Shown here one piece after another: positions 53,506 to 63,062 of a stretch of 64,000 bases of DNA. Each line of letters begins with the position of its first letter. Within the stretch, counting starts at the first letter, position 1. Under the pieces are notes generated by a model. That model did no database searches. It worked only from the letters and a program-made list of their open reading frames with translations, and was not told the DNA's origin. The stretch is from Bacteroidota bacterium (GTDB lineage Bacteria; Bacteroidota; Ignavibacteria; Ignavibacteriales; Melioribacteraceae): NCBI GenBank assembly GCA_021820065.1, contig JAKAEE010000007.1, forward strand, positions 1 to 64,000, written 5' to 3'. The translations under genes and the position numbers were made by a program.

Positions 53506-54564
53506 ATGACTCTCAGCGCACAGCAAATAAAAAAAATAAAAAACTATTCATTGATTGCCATCTCCTTTCTATTAGTTGCATTCCTCTTCTACCAATTTAT
53601 AGATATCTTCGCAATGCTTGCCGTGTCGATCTTAATCGCAATGATTTTTAGTCCCGTTGTTGAATTTCTTGAAGAGAGAGGACTGAACCGTTTGCTTTCC
53701 GTAATAATTGTCTTTGTGCTCGTGGGATTTCTAACCTTTAGTGGTTTATCATACCTGCTGCCGAAAATTCTTGGACAGTTGGACGCACTAACCAATACTT
53801 TAACGCAAGAAAACTTGCAGAACCTTCTTCGCCAATTCGAAAAATCCGTTAAGTCCATCTTCCCTATTTTCAGCTCCGTTGATTTTGTTCAGCGGTTCTC
53901 CAACTTGTTTCAGAACATAATTCTTGATTGGGTAAACAATCTGACAAATATTTTTTATCGGATAATTTCTATCGTTGCAATATTGGTGATTGTTCCGTTC
54001 ATGACTTTCTTCCTTTTGAAGGACAACAAGAGAATTATCTGCGGCTTGATAAATATAATGCCCAACAAATATTTTGAAGTCTCTTATGCAGTTCTCCGAA
54101 AGATCGGAATTCAGCTCGGCAGATTTGTACGCGGCTGGATCTTCGATGCATTCCTAGTTGGGCTTCTTAGCGGAATCGGTCTAACGGCATTGGGCATCAA
54201 TAACGCCGCATCAATTGGGTTCGTTGCCGGTGTAGGACATTTAATTCCATACTTTGGTCCTATCATTGGAGGAATTCCGGCAATAATAATTTCACTTATT
54301 CAGTTCGGAAATTTTTCCATGCTGCCAAGCATAGTGCTCATGTTTCTTGGAGTCTATACAATAGATAACGGTTTGATCCAGCCGAATGTTTTTTCTAAGA
54401 GTACGGATATGCATCCTCTAATCATTATTATCTTAATTCTGGCCGGAAGTCAAACGGCTGGAGTACTGGGTATGCTGCTGGCTGTTCCGATTGCTACGGT
54501 AATAAGAACCGCAGCAAAAGAAATTTATCTCGGTTACAAAAATTATAAGATCATTAAAATCTGA
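53506..54564 (+). CDS. AI-2E/PerM-family permease
   Basis: A 352-residue membrane protein with about seven to eight helices and the family layout: two N-terminal helices, a coiled extracytoplasmic segment (about 95-150), then FVRGWIFDAFLVGLLSGIGL, GVGHLIPYFGPIIGGIPAI and the C-terminal HPLIIIILILAGSQTAGVLGMLLAVPIAT (quoted in part). Members export or take up varied small solutes. The ATG at 53506 is chosen; the track starts at a TTG six codons earlier. Confidence 0.86.
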   Translation: MTLSAQQIKKIKNYSLIAISFLLVAFLFYQFIDIFAMLAVSILIAMIFSPVVEFLEERGLNRLLSVIIVFVLVGFLTFSGLSYLLPKILGQLDALTNTLTQENLQNLLRQFEKSVKSIFPIFSSVDFVQRFSNLFQNIILDWVNNLTNIFYRIISIVAILVIVPFMTFFLLKDNKRIICGLINIMPNKYFEVSYAVLRKIGIQLGRFVRGWIFDAFLVGLLSGIGLTALGINNAASIGFVAGVGHLIPYFGPIIGGIPAIIISLIQFGNFSMLPSIVLMFLGVYTIDNGLIQPNVFSKSTDMHPLIIIILILAGSQTAGVLGMLLAVPIATVIRTAAKEIYLGYKNYKIIKI

Positions 54565-54666
54565 AAGCTCCTCGTGCCGCTGCATCTGTCAATAATTTTG
54601 GAACTCACTCTTAATTGAATCTAAAACAAACTTTGAATAGTTTGAGATTAAAAATGGATGTGACAA

Positions 54667-56064
54667 ATGGAAATACAATTTATTGGTGCAGCTCAAACCG
54701 TAACCGGATCGATGCATTACATAAAAACCAAGCAAGCAAAATTTCTTCTCGATTGCGGGCTTTATCAAGGTAAACGAAAAGATGCTTACGAAATAAATAA
54801 AAATTTCGAATTCTTCGATCCGAAAGAAATAGATTTTGTTGTTCTCTCCCACGCCCATATCGATCACGCGGGCAACTTGCCTTCGCTGGTTAAGAAAGGT
54901 TTCACCGGAAAAATCTATACAACGTTTGCCTCGCGCGACCTTTGCGCCATTATGCTTTTGGATACAGCACACATTCAAGAGAAAGATGTTGAGTACGTAA
55001 ATAAGAAACGTCATAAACAAAAAAAGAATTTGTTTGAACCGCTGTATGTTGAAGATGACGTAAGGCAAACATTAACACAATTCGTAGGCATTAACTACCA
55101 TCAGGAAACCGAACTGACGCCCGGCATTAGTCTTACTTTTTATGATGCTGGACATATTCTTGGATCGTCGCTGGTTTCCCTTAAGATAAACGAAGAAGGA
55201 AGAATTATTAATCTTGCGTTCTCCGGAGACTTGGGAAGACCTAACCTCCCGATCTTGAAAGACCCGGAAAGAATTCCTGATGCAGATTGTTTTATTTGCG
55301 AAAGCACTTACGGCGGAAAAACTCACGAGAATCCGCTCAACTCGGAAGATTCGCTTGCGCAGGCAATCGCTAAAGGGGTGTCGAGAAAAGCGAAAATTAT
55401 TATCCCGGCATTCAGCGTCGGCAGAACTCAAGAAATTGTTTACGCTCTTCATAGAATTTTTGAAAGCGGCAAGGTTCAGAGAATTCCGGTTTATGTCGAT
55501 AGCCCGCTGGCAGTTAACGCTACGAACGTCTTTCGTGTTCACCCGGAATGTTTCGACAAAGAAACAAGTCGGTTCCTCTTTAAGCATGAAGACCCGTTTG
55601 GATTTAACAGGTTGGCTTACTTAACGAACGTGGAAGATTCAAAACATCTCAATGCGGTTGAAGGTCCTTGCGTAATTATTTCAAGTTCGGGCATGTGCGA
55701 AGCGGGACGAATCTTACATCATCTTGCCAACAATATTGAAAATCCAAAAAACATGATTCTGATGGTAGGCTATTGTGCTGAAAACACTCTCGGCAGAAAA
55801 TTGATAGACGGTGAAAAGAAAGTGAACATCCTTGGTGAAGAGTACAATGTAAATTCCGAAGTGATTGTTCTGCAGTCTTTCAGCGCTCATGCAGATGCAA
55901 ACGAACTTATTGAGTACACGTCAGCGTTCGATAAAAGTAAAATGAAGCAAATCTTTCTTGTGCATGGTGAAATTGATCAGCAAGAAATATACAAAGCTCA
56001 TCTTGAATCGATCGGATTTAAAAATATTGCGATCCCTAAACGCGGTTATGTGGTTGCGGTATAA
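54667..56064 (+). CDS. Metallo-beta-lactamase/beta-CASP nuclease
   Basis: A 465-residue zinc-dependent RNase-like enzyme. It shows VLSHAHIDHAGNLPSLVKKG (HxHxDH zinc motif), a beta-CASP cap (about 205-370) with IISSSGMCEAGRILHH, and QSFSAHADANELIEY plus FLVHGE in the C-terminal RNA-specificity motif. Bacterial relatives process or degrade RNA. Its end overlaps the FN3 lipoprotein gene by 17 bases. Substrate unknown. Confidence 0.9.
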   Translation: MEIQFIGAAQTVTGSMHYIKTKQAKFLLDCGLYQGKRKDAYEINKNFEFFDPKEIDFVVLSHAHIDHAGNLPSLVKKGFTGKIYTTFASRDLCAIMLLDTAHIQEKDVEYVNKKRHKQKKNLFEPLYVEDDVRQTLTQFVGINYHQETELTPGISLTFYDAGHILGSSLVSLKINEEGRIINLAFSGDLGRPNLPILKDPERIPDADCFICESTYGGKTHENPLNSEDSLAQAIAKGVSRKAKIIIPAFSVGRTQEIVYALHRIFESGKVQRIPVYVDSPLAVNATNVFRVHPECFDKETSRFLFKHEDPFGFNRLAYLTNVEDSKHLNAVEGPCVIISSSGMCEAGRILHHLANNIENPKNMILMVGYCAENTLGRKLIDGEKKVNILGEEYNVNSEVIVLQSFSAHADANELIEYTSAFDKSKMKQIFLVHGEIDQQEIYKAHLESIGFKNIAIPKRGYVVAV

Positions 56065-57037
56065 GATTGTTGTGGTTGGTCTTGCCGCAATCTTGGTTAC
56101 AAGCTGTACGCGTGATCAAATTACCCAGCCGATCCCCGGCAATACGTTGCCGGATATTCCAGCTAATCTCCAGGTCTTCGGCGCGCAAGACGGTGCAATC
56201 GGAATTGAATGGGATAAAAATACCGACGCAAGCCAAATCACTTACAAAATTTACCGGTCTATTAATAACGCGAACAATTTCAAATATCTTGCATCGACGA
56301 CCAGCACATATTTCGTTGATGATTCGCTGGAATATGATTCGACTTACTACTACAGAATCAGCGCTGTAAATTCTGCTGGAATGGAAAGCGCGTTATCGGA
56401 TTATGTTTCGGCAAAACCGATTAACCTTTATCCTCCTCTGCCCCCGACACTTGTGCATATAAACGCGCGCAATTGGACAAACACACCACAAATTTTTATT
56501 TCATGGGATCCACCCATTGATACCGATGTAAAAGGTTACAATATTTACAGAAGCACCGCCGACAATTTCGATGCGGATTCTGCCCACCTTGTCGCGTTCA
56601 CAAAAACTTCTTCTTATACGGACACCAAAAACCTGAGCTTGCTTACGACATACTATTATAAGATTTGTGCGGTTGATAAAGGCAATCTGAAAAGCACGCC
56701 GACCTACATTGCGAGCGATCTGATCTTAAATTCTCCGTCGCTCATTTTCCCGGCTGATAATTCTACGCTGACACAACTGACGAAATTCCGTTTTATGGCT
56801 GCATCCAAACCGGCAAAGTACAAGCTTGTAATTCAAACCAACATTGTTTACGGGGTGGTACAGGAATTTAATTTTTCATCCGATCAGGTTGATCAAGTGA
56901 TAACTGTAGATGCGTCCGGTCTGTCACTTGATCCGTTCCGCTCGTATGTTTGGCGCGTTTACACTTACACTTCAAGCGATACAGATCCAAATAGTTTTAG
57001 TGATTATTTTTCGTTTACTTATAATCCAAATCAATGA
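56048..57037 (+). CDS. Fibronectin type III lipoprotein
   Basis: A 329-residue lipoprotein from the ATG at 56048 (MWLRYKIVVVGLAAILVTSC, lipobox VTSC). It has two fibronectin type III repeats (about 38-125 and 130-220: for example IPANLQVFGAQDGAIGIEWD and ISWDPPIDTDVKGYNIYRS) and a C-terminal beta-rich region. The track start lies 30 codons inside the beta-CASP gene and is not used. It is followed eight bases later by the large outer-membrane protein gene, so a joint surface role is likely. Confidence 0.84.
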   Translation: MWLRYKIVVVGLAAILVTSCTRDQITQPIPGNTLPDIPANLQVFGAQDGAIGIEWDKNTDASQITYKIYRSINNANNFKYLASTTSTYFVDDSLEYDSTYYYRISAVNSAGMESALSDYVSAKPINLYPPLPPTLVHINARNWTNTPQIFISWDPPIDTDVKGYNIYRSTADNFDADSAHLVAFTKTSSYTDTKNLSLLTTYYYKICAVDKGNLKSTPTYIASDLILNSPSLIFPADNSTLTQLTKFRFMAASKPAKYKLVIQTNIVYGVVQEFNFSSDQVDQVITVDASGLSLDPFRSYVWRVYTYTSSDTDPNSFSDYFSFTYNPNQ

Positions 57038-57044
57038 GAATTAT

Positions 57045-58952
57045 TTGAAAGGCGGATTGAAAATATTTTTTTTACTTCTTGCCGCGGTTTCTACCGTCTG
57101 TGCTCAGTTGGGAAAAGACAGTCTCACCTTTTCTGCTCACACATTCTCAGACCGGATTCTGCTCAACACGTTCGACAAACAACTGAATACATACAATTTT
57201 AATACGACGTTTAGAACTTACTTCACCGGTGAAAAAATTTTCTTTGGCATCCGTGAGAATTTTGGATCAACCGTCATCAACTCAACAACAAAAAATATAA
57301 AGGATGAACAATACCTTTGGGCGCTCGGTCAATACAGCATTTCGGAATTCTTCAAACTTGGGCTGCACTTCAACAACAACATTTATTCCGACGACAGAGA
57401 TTTGGGGATTAACCAAGCTTCGGTGCTAACGTCATCGTTGTTCTTAAAATTCATGCCGCTAAAAAATGTTGAAGTGACGCCGTACGGCGGTGTCTCGCAG
57501 AATAACCAGATCGGCGAAAAGGACAACGGTTTTATTTACGGCATGGAAGCTAATATAGATAAATACACAACCGGCGATTTTGATCTTTCTTCGCTCATGA
57601 AATTTCAGAACGAAGATATCTCGCCGAGAAAAAATACTTTTCGCTATATCAACTTTGATGTTAACAATACTTTCGAAGAAAATTTTCACAATACTATTTC
57701 TGCTTTTTACTCACAACAAAGAAGGGATTTCTATTTCACTGCTGATCCGGTAACCGCGGCAGAGTTTAACATAACAAACAATATTCAGAGCAGAACCGAA
57801 TCCAGCTATTATTTTCAAGACAGAATTAAATTCTTGCCGGCAAGTTCACCTCTAAGCTTGGATTTCCAAGGCAGAGTTGCTTGGCGCGGCATCGATAGAA
57901 ACACGCGGTATATTTCTGTAACCAATATCGCAAACTCGAACTACGACACTCACATTGAAGAATTCAGATTGGAGTTCGCATCAGCAGCCGATTACGTGAC
58001 GGACAATTTTATTCTTGCTCTGCGTTTCTCATATTCCGAACGTGATGAAAAGCATCAGCCGGTAAGATACGACGGATTGAGCAACTTGCTTTATAATGAC
58101 CGCATTCAGATTGAAGAACAGAAGAACAACAATTCCCAATTGGCAAATATTTCTATACAAAGCAGAATTAATTTATCACGCAGCGATAGAATTACTTTCA
58201 GCTTGTTCCACCGCAAGCTGCGTTATGATACGCCCAGCATTTTAAACTTCGACGACCGCGACGAACTTCTCTCCATCGGAAGAATACTTTATGAAAAAGA
58301 GTTTACCCGTTTCTTCAAAATATTTTTTAACCTCGAAGGGAACATCAATAAGATAGTTTACATATTTGCCGAAAGAAGTTCTAACAACAATGTTAAGCGG
58401 ATTGCAAAGTTTGCTTCCGGCGGCGTCTTCACCACGGAAAATTTCACTTCGTCAAACTCGGCAGAAGTCTCTGCCAACTACACTGTTTTTGATTACGAAG
58501 AACTTAATCCAAACTTCAGAAGCTATTCGTTCAGACAATTGGTTCTTAGAGATTCGTCATCACTTAAACTGCAGAAGAAGCTGCGGCTTTTCGTTACCGG
58601 ATATATTAAACTATCGGAACAGGGAGATTTCAAATGGTCCAACTTCACCAGCAACCCGGTAAGATATCTTCAAGAACAATATGCCGAGCCGAAACTTTTC
58701 TTCGATGACCGTGACTTAAGTCTTGGAATCGGGATTAGGTATTTTTCTTTATCAACCTATAATGTTCTGAGCGGATCGGAAAAGATTAAAGTCTCGGATT
58801 ACACAAGCATCGGCCCGCTTTCCGAAATCAGTTACGCCGTGGGTGAAAGAATCATTCTCAAAGTTTACGGCTGGTACGAGTTCATTAAGACAGAAGACAA
58901 TTCACGAAGAGAAATGGCTAATCTGAGCTTAAAGCTTAGCTACAAGTTTTAA
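57045..58952 (+). CDS. Large predicted outer-membrane beta-barrel protein
   Basis: A protein of about 635 residues with a signal peptide (LKIFFLLLAAVSTVCAQ) and alternating amphipathic strands throughout, ending in the aromatic SLKLSYKF typical of outer-membrane barrels. No TonB box or plug was seen. The start is a TTG at 57045 or 57057 (the latter preceded by AAAGGCGG); the track start is inside the FN3 gene in another frame. The partner FN3 lipoprotein is directly upstream. No known family is recognised. Confidence 0.7.
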   Translation: MKGGLKIFFLLLAAVSTVCAQLGKDSLTFSAHTFSDRILLNTFDKQLNTYNFNTTFRTYFTGEKIFFGIRENFGSTVINSTTKNIKDEQYLWALGQYSISEFFKLGLHFNNNIYSDDRDLGINQASVLTSSLFLKFMPLKNVEVTPYGGVSQNNQIGEKDNGFIYGMEANIDKYTTGDFDLSSLMKFQNEDISPRKNTFRYINFDVNNTFEENFHNTISAFYSQQRRDFYFTADPVTAAEFNITNNIQSRTESSYYFQDRIKFLPASSPLSLDFQGRVAWRGIDRNTRYISVTNIANSNYDTHIEEFRLEFASAADYVTDNFILALRFSYSERDEKHQPVRYDGLSNLLYNDRIQIEEQKNNNSQLANISIQSRINLSRSDRITFSLFHRKLRYDTPSILNFDDRDELLSIGRILYEKEFTRFFKIFFNLEGNINKIVYIFAERSSNNNVKRIAKFASGGVFTTENFTSSNSAEVSANYTVFDYEELNPNFRSYSFRQLVLRDSSSLKLQKKLRLFVTGYIKLSEQGDFKWSNFTSNPVRYLQEQYAEPKLFFDDRDLSLGIGIRYFSLSTYNVLSGSEKIKVSDYTSIGPLSEISYAVGERIILKVYGWYEFIKTEDNSRREMANLSLKLSYKF

Positions 58953-59038
58953 GCTGAGATGTGACAATTACATTTGCACGATTGACGGAGTAGTTATATT
59001 TTTCGCACTCATGAAAGCAAATTCTTGACGGAGAAATA

Positions 59039-59452
59039 TTGTCAGAGAAAGTTTACGTAAAGGAAGTACCGACAGATCCGGATTTACTGCCTGAACTAGA
59101 AGAATTTATTATAGAGATAGCACAAAAATCCAATCTCAACAAAGATAAGTACAACAGTCTTGCACTATCTTTTTCGGAAGCTGCATCCAATAGTTTTCTT
59201 CACGGCAATAAACTCGACAAAAAGAAAAAGATTAAAATCACCGTCAAGGTTAACGAAGAGAAAATAACGCTTATCATTAAAGATGAAGGTAAAGGATTTA
59301 ACATTAACACTGTTCCTGATCCGACCAAACCGGAAAACATTTTGAAAGACAGCGGTCGCGGAATCCACATCATGCGCTCGTTCCTCGATGAACTCAAATA
59401 CAACTTCACTCCAACCGGAACCGAAACCATTCTAATTATTTCTCTTAAATAA
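59039..59452 (+). CDS. RsbW-like anti-sigma ATPase (HATPase domain)
   Basis: A 137-residue GHKL-fold protein that binds ATP and may act as a serine kinase or anti-sigma factor. Motifs are LALSFSEAASNSFLHGNK (N box), IIKDEGKGFNI (G1) and DSGRGIHIMRSFLDELKYNF (G2). It starts at a TTG with GGAG seven bases upstream. No partner sigma or anti-anti-sigma gene adjoins it. The preceding gene is the large barrel protein; mdh follows. Confidence 0.88.
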   Translation: MSEKVYVKEVPTDPDLLPELEEFIIEIAQKSNLNKDKYNSLALSFSEAASNSFLHGNKLDKKKKIKITVKVNEEKITLIIKDEGKGFNINTVPDPTKPENILKDSGRGIHIMRSFLDELKYNFTPTGTETILIISLK

Positions 59453-59558
59453 TCCGCAGAAGTTATATAGTCTTTTTAATCTCATCTCTTATAGGAATTT
59501 CAAGTCCATTATTCCTATATTTTGATGAAATCTTTACAAAAAATTCTCGGAGATATTT

Positions 59559-60524
59559 ATGGCAAGAAAAAAAATCGCTTTAATCGGTGGCGGTCAGATC
59601 GGCGGTGTTCTGGCCCAATTAATTGCACAAAAACAGCTTGGTGATGTAGTTCTTTTTGATATCGTCGAAGACCTACCGCAAGGAAAAACTTTAGACATAG
59701 CCGAAGCTTCAAGAGTGGACGGCTTTGATGTTAGCGTTACCGGTACAAACAACTACAAAGATATTGAAGGCGCAGATTTTGTAATCATCACAGCAGGTTT
59801 ACCGCGCAAACCCGGCATGAGCCGAGACGATCTATTGGTAACGAATGCAAAGATCATGAAAACCGTTGCGGAAAATGTTAAGCAGTACGCGCCTAATTCA
59901 ACCGTTCTCGTAATTTCCAATCCGCTAGATGCAATGGTTACACTTTGCCAAAAAGTTACCGGATTCCCGCACAACCGTGTGCTTGGACAAGCAGGCGTTT
60001 TGGATTCTTCCCGCTTCGCTACTTTTATTGCGTGGGAGCTTGGAGTTTCCGTAAAAGATGTGAACGCGATGGTTATGGGCGGTCACGGCGACACAATGGT
60101 TCCGATTGTTCGCTACGCAAATGTAAACGGAATACCGGCGATGGAACTGCTTGAAAGAAAGTATAACGACAAAGCAAAAGCCAAAGAAGTTATGGATGCA
60201 ATGGTTAACCGCACAAAGATGGCTGGCGGCGAAGTTGTTAAATTATTGAAAACCGGTTCTGCGTTTTATTCCCCAGCTTCTTCAGCAATTGCAATGACCG
60301 AAGCAATTTTGTTTGATGAAAAAAGAATTCTTCCTACATGCGCATACCTCAACGGCGAATTTGGAATTAAAGGTTACTACGTTGGCGTTCCGGCAGTTCT
60401 AGGCTCAAACGGTGTTGAACGAGTTCTTGAGTTCGCACTTGACGGCGAAGAAAAAGCTGCTCTCGATAATTCCGTTAAAGCAGTTCAAGGTTTAGTTGCT
60501 GATATGGAGAGATTGGGATTCTAA
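59559..60524 (+). CDS. mdh: Malate dehydrogenase
   Basis: Oxidises malate to oxaloacetate with NAD in the TCA cycle. The 321-residue enzyme is of the LDH-like MDH type. It has the Rossmann motif [15 protein letters not shown], the substrate loop with [14 protein letters not shown], the catalytic [11 protein letters not shown] and [15 protein letters not shown] seven bases before the ATG supports the start. A hairpin terminator follows (60536-60566). Confidence 0.96.
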   Translation: MARKKIALIGGGQIGGVLAQLIAQKQLGDVVLFDIVEDLPQGKTLDIAEASRVDGFDVSVTGTNNYKDIEGADFVIITAGLPRKPGMSRDDLLVTNAKIMKTVAENVKQYAPNSTVLVISNPLDAMVTLCQKVTGFPHNRVLGQAGVLDSSRFATFIAWELGVSVKDVNAMVMGGHGDTMVPIVRYANVNGIPAMELLERKYNDKAKAKEVMDAMVNRTKMAGGEVVKLLKTGSAFYSPASSAIAMTEAILFDEKRILPTCAYLNGEFGIKGYYVGVPAVLGSNGVERVLEFALDGEEKAALDNSVKAVQGLVADMERLGF

Positions 60525-60535
60525 ATTTCTTTTGT

Positions 60536-60566
60536 AGGGCGAATTTAAACTCGCCCTGCATTTTTT
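60536..60566 (+). terminator. Terminator after mdh
   Basis: AGGGCGA-ATTTAAAC-TCGCCCT followed by GCATTTTTTG, starting 12 bases after the mdh stop. Confidence 0.85.
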
Positions 60567-60596
60567 GACTTTAATGGATTAATTCAATGATAAACG

Positions 60597-60622
60597 AAAA
60601 ACCCCGGTGCACGGGGTTTTTT
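60597..60622 (-). terminator. Terminator after rpmA
   Basis: AAAAACCCC-GGTGCAC-GGGGTTTTTT, with A and T runs on both sides so it can act in both directions. It lies 22 bases after the rpmA stop. Confidence 0.92.
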
Positions 60623-60643
60623 CTACCTACTAAATACTAATTA

Positions 60644-60898
60644 CTAGTTTTCGTACACGCTTATAAACTGGCGGTCGTTTTTCTTTCGTTCAAATTTTAC
60701 AACGCCGTCAATTGTTGCAAACAACGAATGATCTCCGGCTTTCTTTACATTTTTGCCGGGATGAAAATTTGTTCCCTTCTGTCTAACCAGGATTGAACCG
60801 GCTGTAACCTTTTCTCCGCCGAATGCTTTAACTCCCAAATACTGCGGATTGCTGTCTCTACCGTTACGTGACGAACCTTGACCTTTTTTATGTGCCAT
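60644..60898 (-). CDS. rpmA: Ribosomal protein bL27
   Basis: An 84-residue large-subunit protein near the peptidyl-transferase centre. The N-terminus [17 protein letters not shown] and the following [20 protein letters not shown] are the family signature. There is no N-terminal cleaved extension of the kind seen in Firmicutes. It follows rplU by 17 bases in the usual order. Confidence 0.97.
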   Translation of the reverse strand: MAHKKGQGSSRNGRDSNPQYLGVKAFGGEKVTAGSILVRQKGTNFHPGKNVKKAGDHSLFATIDGVVKFERKKNDRQFISVYEN

Positions 60899-60915
60899 GC
60901 TTTAATCCTCCGTCA

Positions 60916-61224
60916 CTAAGCTATCTTAGTAACTTCAATTCTTGTTAAAAATTGCCGATGACCTCTTTTACGTTTATAAGAGATTATTCTTTTCTTTTTG
61001 AAAACAATAACTTTTTCATCTTTAAGATGTTCCAAAACTCTAGCCTGAACCTTCGCGCCTTTGATTGTCGGCGAACCTACTTGGGTTGACTTTTCGTCGC
61101 CAAGAAGAAGTACTGATTCAAAAGTAATTTCTGAATTCGGTTCGGCTTGTAAGCGCGGAACGTAATATTTTTCGTTTTCAATCACTTTGAACTGTTGTCC
61201 AGCGATGTCAACAACTGCAAACAT
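60916..61224 (-). CDS. rplU: Ribosomal protein bL21
   Basis: A 102-residue large-subunit protein. It begins MFAVVDIAGQQFKVIENEKYY and ends with KKRIISYKRKRGHRQFLTRI (quoted in part), the family pattern. First gene of the rplU-rpmA operon; AGGAT-like purines precede the ATG. Confidence 0.97.
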   Translation of the reverse strand: MFAVVDIAGQQFKVIENEKYYVPRLQAEPNSEITFESVLLLGDEKSTQVGSPTIKGAKVQARVLEHLKDEKVIVFKKKRIISYKRKRGHRQFLTRIEVTKIA

Positions 61225-61344
61225 TTAATCCTCCAAACACTCAATTTTTGAGCCGTAAATATAATAGAAACCTCTAATTCTTGTCAAATAAATGATTTAG
61301 GAAAATTTCTCTTTGTTTTTTTTGATTTCGAAAGATTAGAACCG

Positions 61345-62376
61345 CTACTTTTTCAGCCGGAATGAGAACTCGCTTCCTTTTCCTACTTGGCTGGATATTT
61401 CGACTTTTGACGAGTGCGCCTCAATTATATGCTTCACAATTGCTAATCCCAAACCGGTGCCGCCCATCTCGCGCGATCTGTCTTTATCAACACGGTAGAA
61501 ACGTTCGAAGATTCTATTTTTATCTGCTTCGGAAATGCCGATGCCTGTATCACGAACAAAAATCTTTGCCGAGCATTGTTCATCAGTAACCCCCACTTCA
61601 ATTGTACCCGCCTCGGTGTACTTGATGGCGTTCATAATCAAATTCGTCATAACTTGTTTGAGGCGCTGCCTATCGCCAAAAAGCTGCAGCGATTTATCGA
61701 ACGGCACAAGCTTAAGCTCCAACTTTTTGTACTCGGCTTGTGGTGCATAATCATGAACAATGCTTTCAAGAAAATCGTGTACATTGAAATAGCGGAAGCT
61801 CATCTGCATTTGCCCCGATTCAATCATAGAAATATCGATCAGGTCGTTCAATAGATTATTGAGGTTAAGCGTGTGCTGATTTGCTTTGTGAAGAAATGTA
61901 CGATTGACCTTCGCATCGTCGATAGCACCGTCTAACAATGTTTCGATAAAACCTTGGATTGCAAAAATCGGCGTGCGCAGTTCGTGAGAGACATTTCCTA
62001 AAAACTCAGTTCTAATTTGTTCTAATTTTTTCATACTGGCGATATCATTCTGCGTTCGTAGAAACATCGATCTAATTTCTTCTTCCAATTCGTTAAGATC
62101 ATTACCCAATTTTATTTCATCGGCGGAACTCAGTGCGTTAGTTCTAATCCGGTTTATAACTCGAAGAATTCTTTTCACATCGGAGTTGCGTTTATCCCGC
62201 GACCAAAGAATTACCAGTAGTATCGAAAAAAACATGATTAGAACAACAGAAGTGAAATCATTGGAATGAATTTGATAGAATAGGACGATGATGATTATCA
62301 GGCTAACCAGCGTGATCGATAAAATCGGAATCTTGTTTCTCAAGCTTGCAATATTTTCTTTTAGATCAGTCCACAC
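61345..62376 (-). CDS. PhoR-like sensor histidine kinase
   Basis: A 343-residue membrane histidine kinase. Two N-terminal helices (about 15-35 and 42-60), a linker with a coiled segment, then the phosphoacceptor domain NVSHELRTPIFAIQGFIETL (about 118) and the ATPase domain with LIMNAIKYTEAG (N box), FVRDTGIGISEADKNRIFE (G1/F) and GGTGLGLAIVKHI (G2). There is no PAS or large periplasmic sensor domain, so the signal is not obvious. It overlaps the response-regulator gene by 11 bases. Confidence 0.92.
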   Translation of the reverse strand: MWTDLKENIASLRNKIPILSITLVSLIIIIVLFYQIHSNDFTSVVLIMFFSILLVILWSRDKRNSDVKRILRVINRIRTNALSSADEIKLGNDLNELEEEIRSMFLRTQNDIASMKKLEQIRTEFLGNVSHELRTPIFAIQGFIETLLDGAIDDAKVNRTFLHKANQHTLNLNNLLNDLIDISMIESGQMQMSFRYFNVHDFLESIVHDYAPQAEYKKLELKLVPFDKSLQLFGDRQRLKQVMTNLIMNAIKYTEAGTIEVGVTDEQCSAKIFVRDTGIGISEADKNRIFERFYRVDKDRSREMGGTGLGLAIVKHIIEAHSSKVEISSQVGKGSEFSFRLKK

Positions 62377-63058
62377 TTTTGAAACGATACCCCACCCCTT
62401 TAATTGTTTCGATCAGATCGGCGTACTCACCAAGTTTTTCACGGATTTTCCTAACGTGTACGTCGATTGTTCTTTCGACAACGTAAATGTCGTCGCCCCA
62501 GACATCGCTTAGAATTTTATCTCGGTGAAATACTTTGCCCGGATTCGATGCAAGGTAAGCTAAAATTTCAAATTCCTTTTTCGGAAGAACAACATGATCG
62601 CCATCGAGCAGCACTTGGTATTTTTCTCTGTTGATCACCAGCGGCCCGGCAGTGATCTCTTTAGACGCTGCCGCATCGCTTTGCATCGTCTCGCTTTTCC
62701 GGAGATTGGATTTAACCCTCGCCACTAATTTTTTCGGTGAAATCGGCTTCTGAATAAAATCATCTGCGCCGATGTTCAATCCGTGAACTTCATCCATTTC
62801 AGACGACTTAGCGGTTAAGAAAATTATCGGAACGTTTTTGTATTCGTCCATACTTCTAATTCTAGTGCAGACTTCGTAACCGTCCATCTTCGGCATCATC
62901 ACGTCAAGAATAACAAGGTCTGGATTCACGTTCATTTTTTCGAGCGCCTCCTTACCGTTATACGCTGTTATAACTTTGAATCCTTCCTGAGTCAAATTGT
63001 ACTGAAGAAATTCAACGATATCTTTTTCGTCGTCAACAAGAAGAATTTTTGGCTTCAT
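62366..63058 (-). CDS. PhoB/OmpR-family response regulator
   Basis: A 230-residue two-domain regulator. The receiver (about 1-118) has the phosphorylated aspartate in DLVILDVMMPKMDGYE and the LTAKS and IQKPISPKKL switch residues. The C-terminal winged helix (about 135-228) ends EYADLIETIKGVGYRFKSV. It is controlled by the adjacent kinase. Close similarity to PhoB-type sequences suggests phosphate control, but no pst genes are here. Confidence 0.93.
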   Translation of the reverse strand: MKPKILLVDDEKDIVEFLQYNLTQEGFKVITAYNGKEALEKMNVNPDLVILDVMMPKMDGYEVCTRIRSMDEYKNVPIIFLTAKSSEMDEVHGLNIGADDFIQKPISPKKLVARVKSNLRKSETMQSDAAASKEITAGPLVINREKYQVLLDGDHVVLPKKEFEILAYLASNPGKVFHRDKILSDVWGDDIYVVERTIDVHVRKIREKLGEYADLIETIKGVGYRFKSVD

Positions 63059-63062
63059 AAGA

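Noticed and set aside
54589-55587. Minus-strand ORFs of 159 and 171 residues opposite the beta-CASP gene
   Set aside because: Antisense shadows; the plus-strand gene has clear catalytic motifs.
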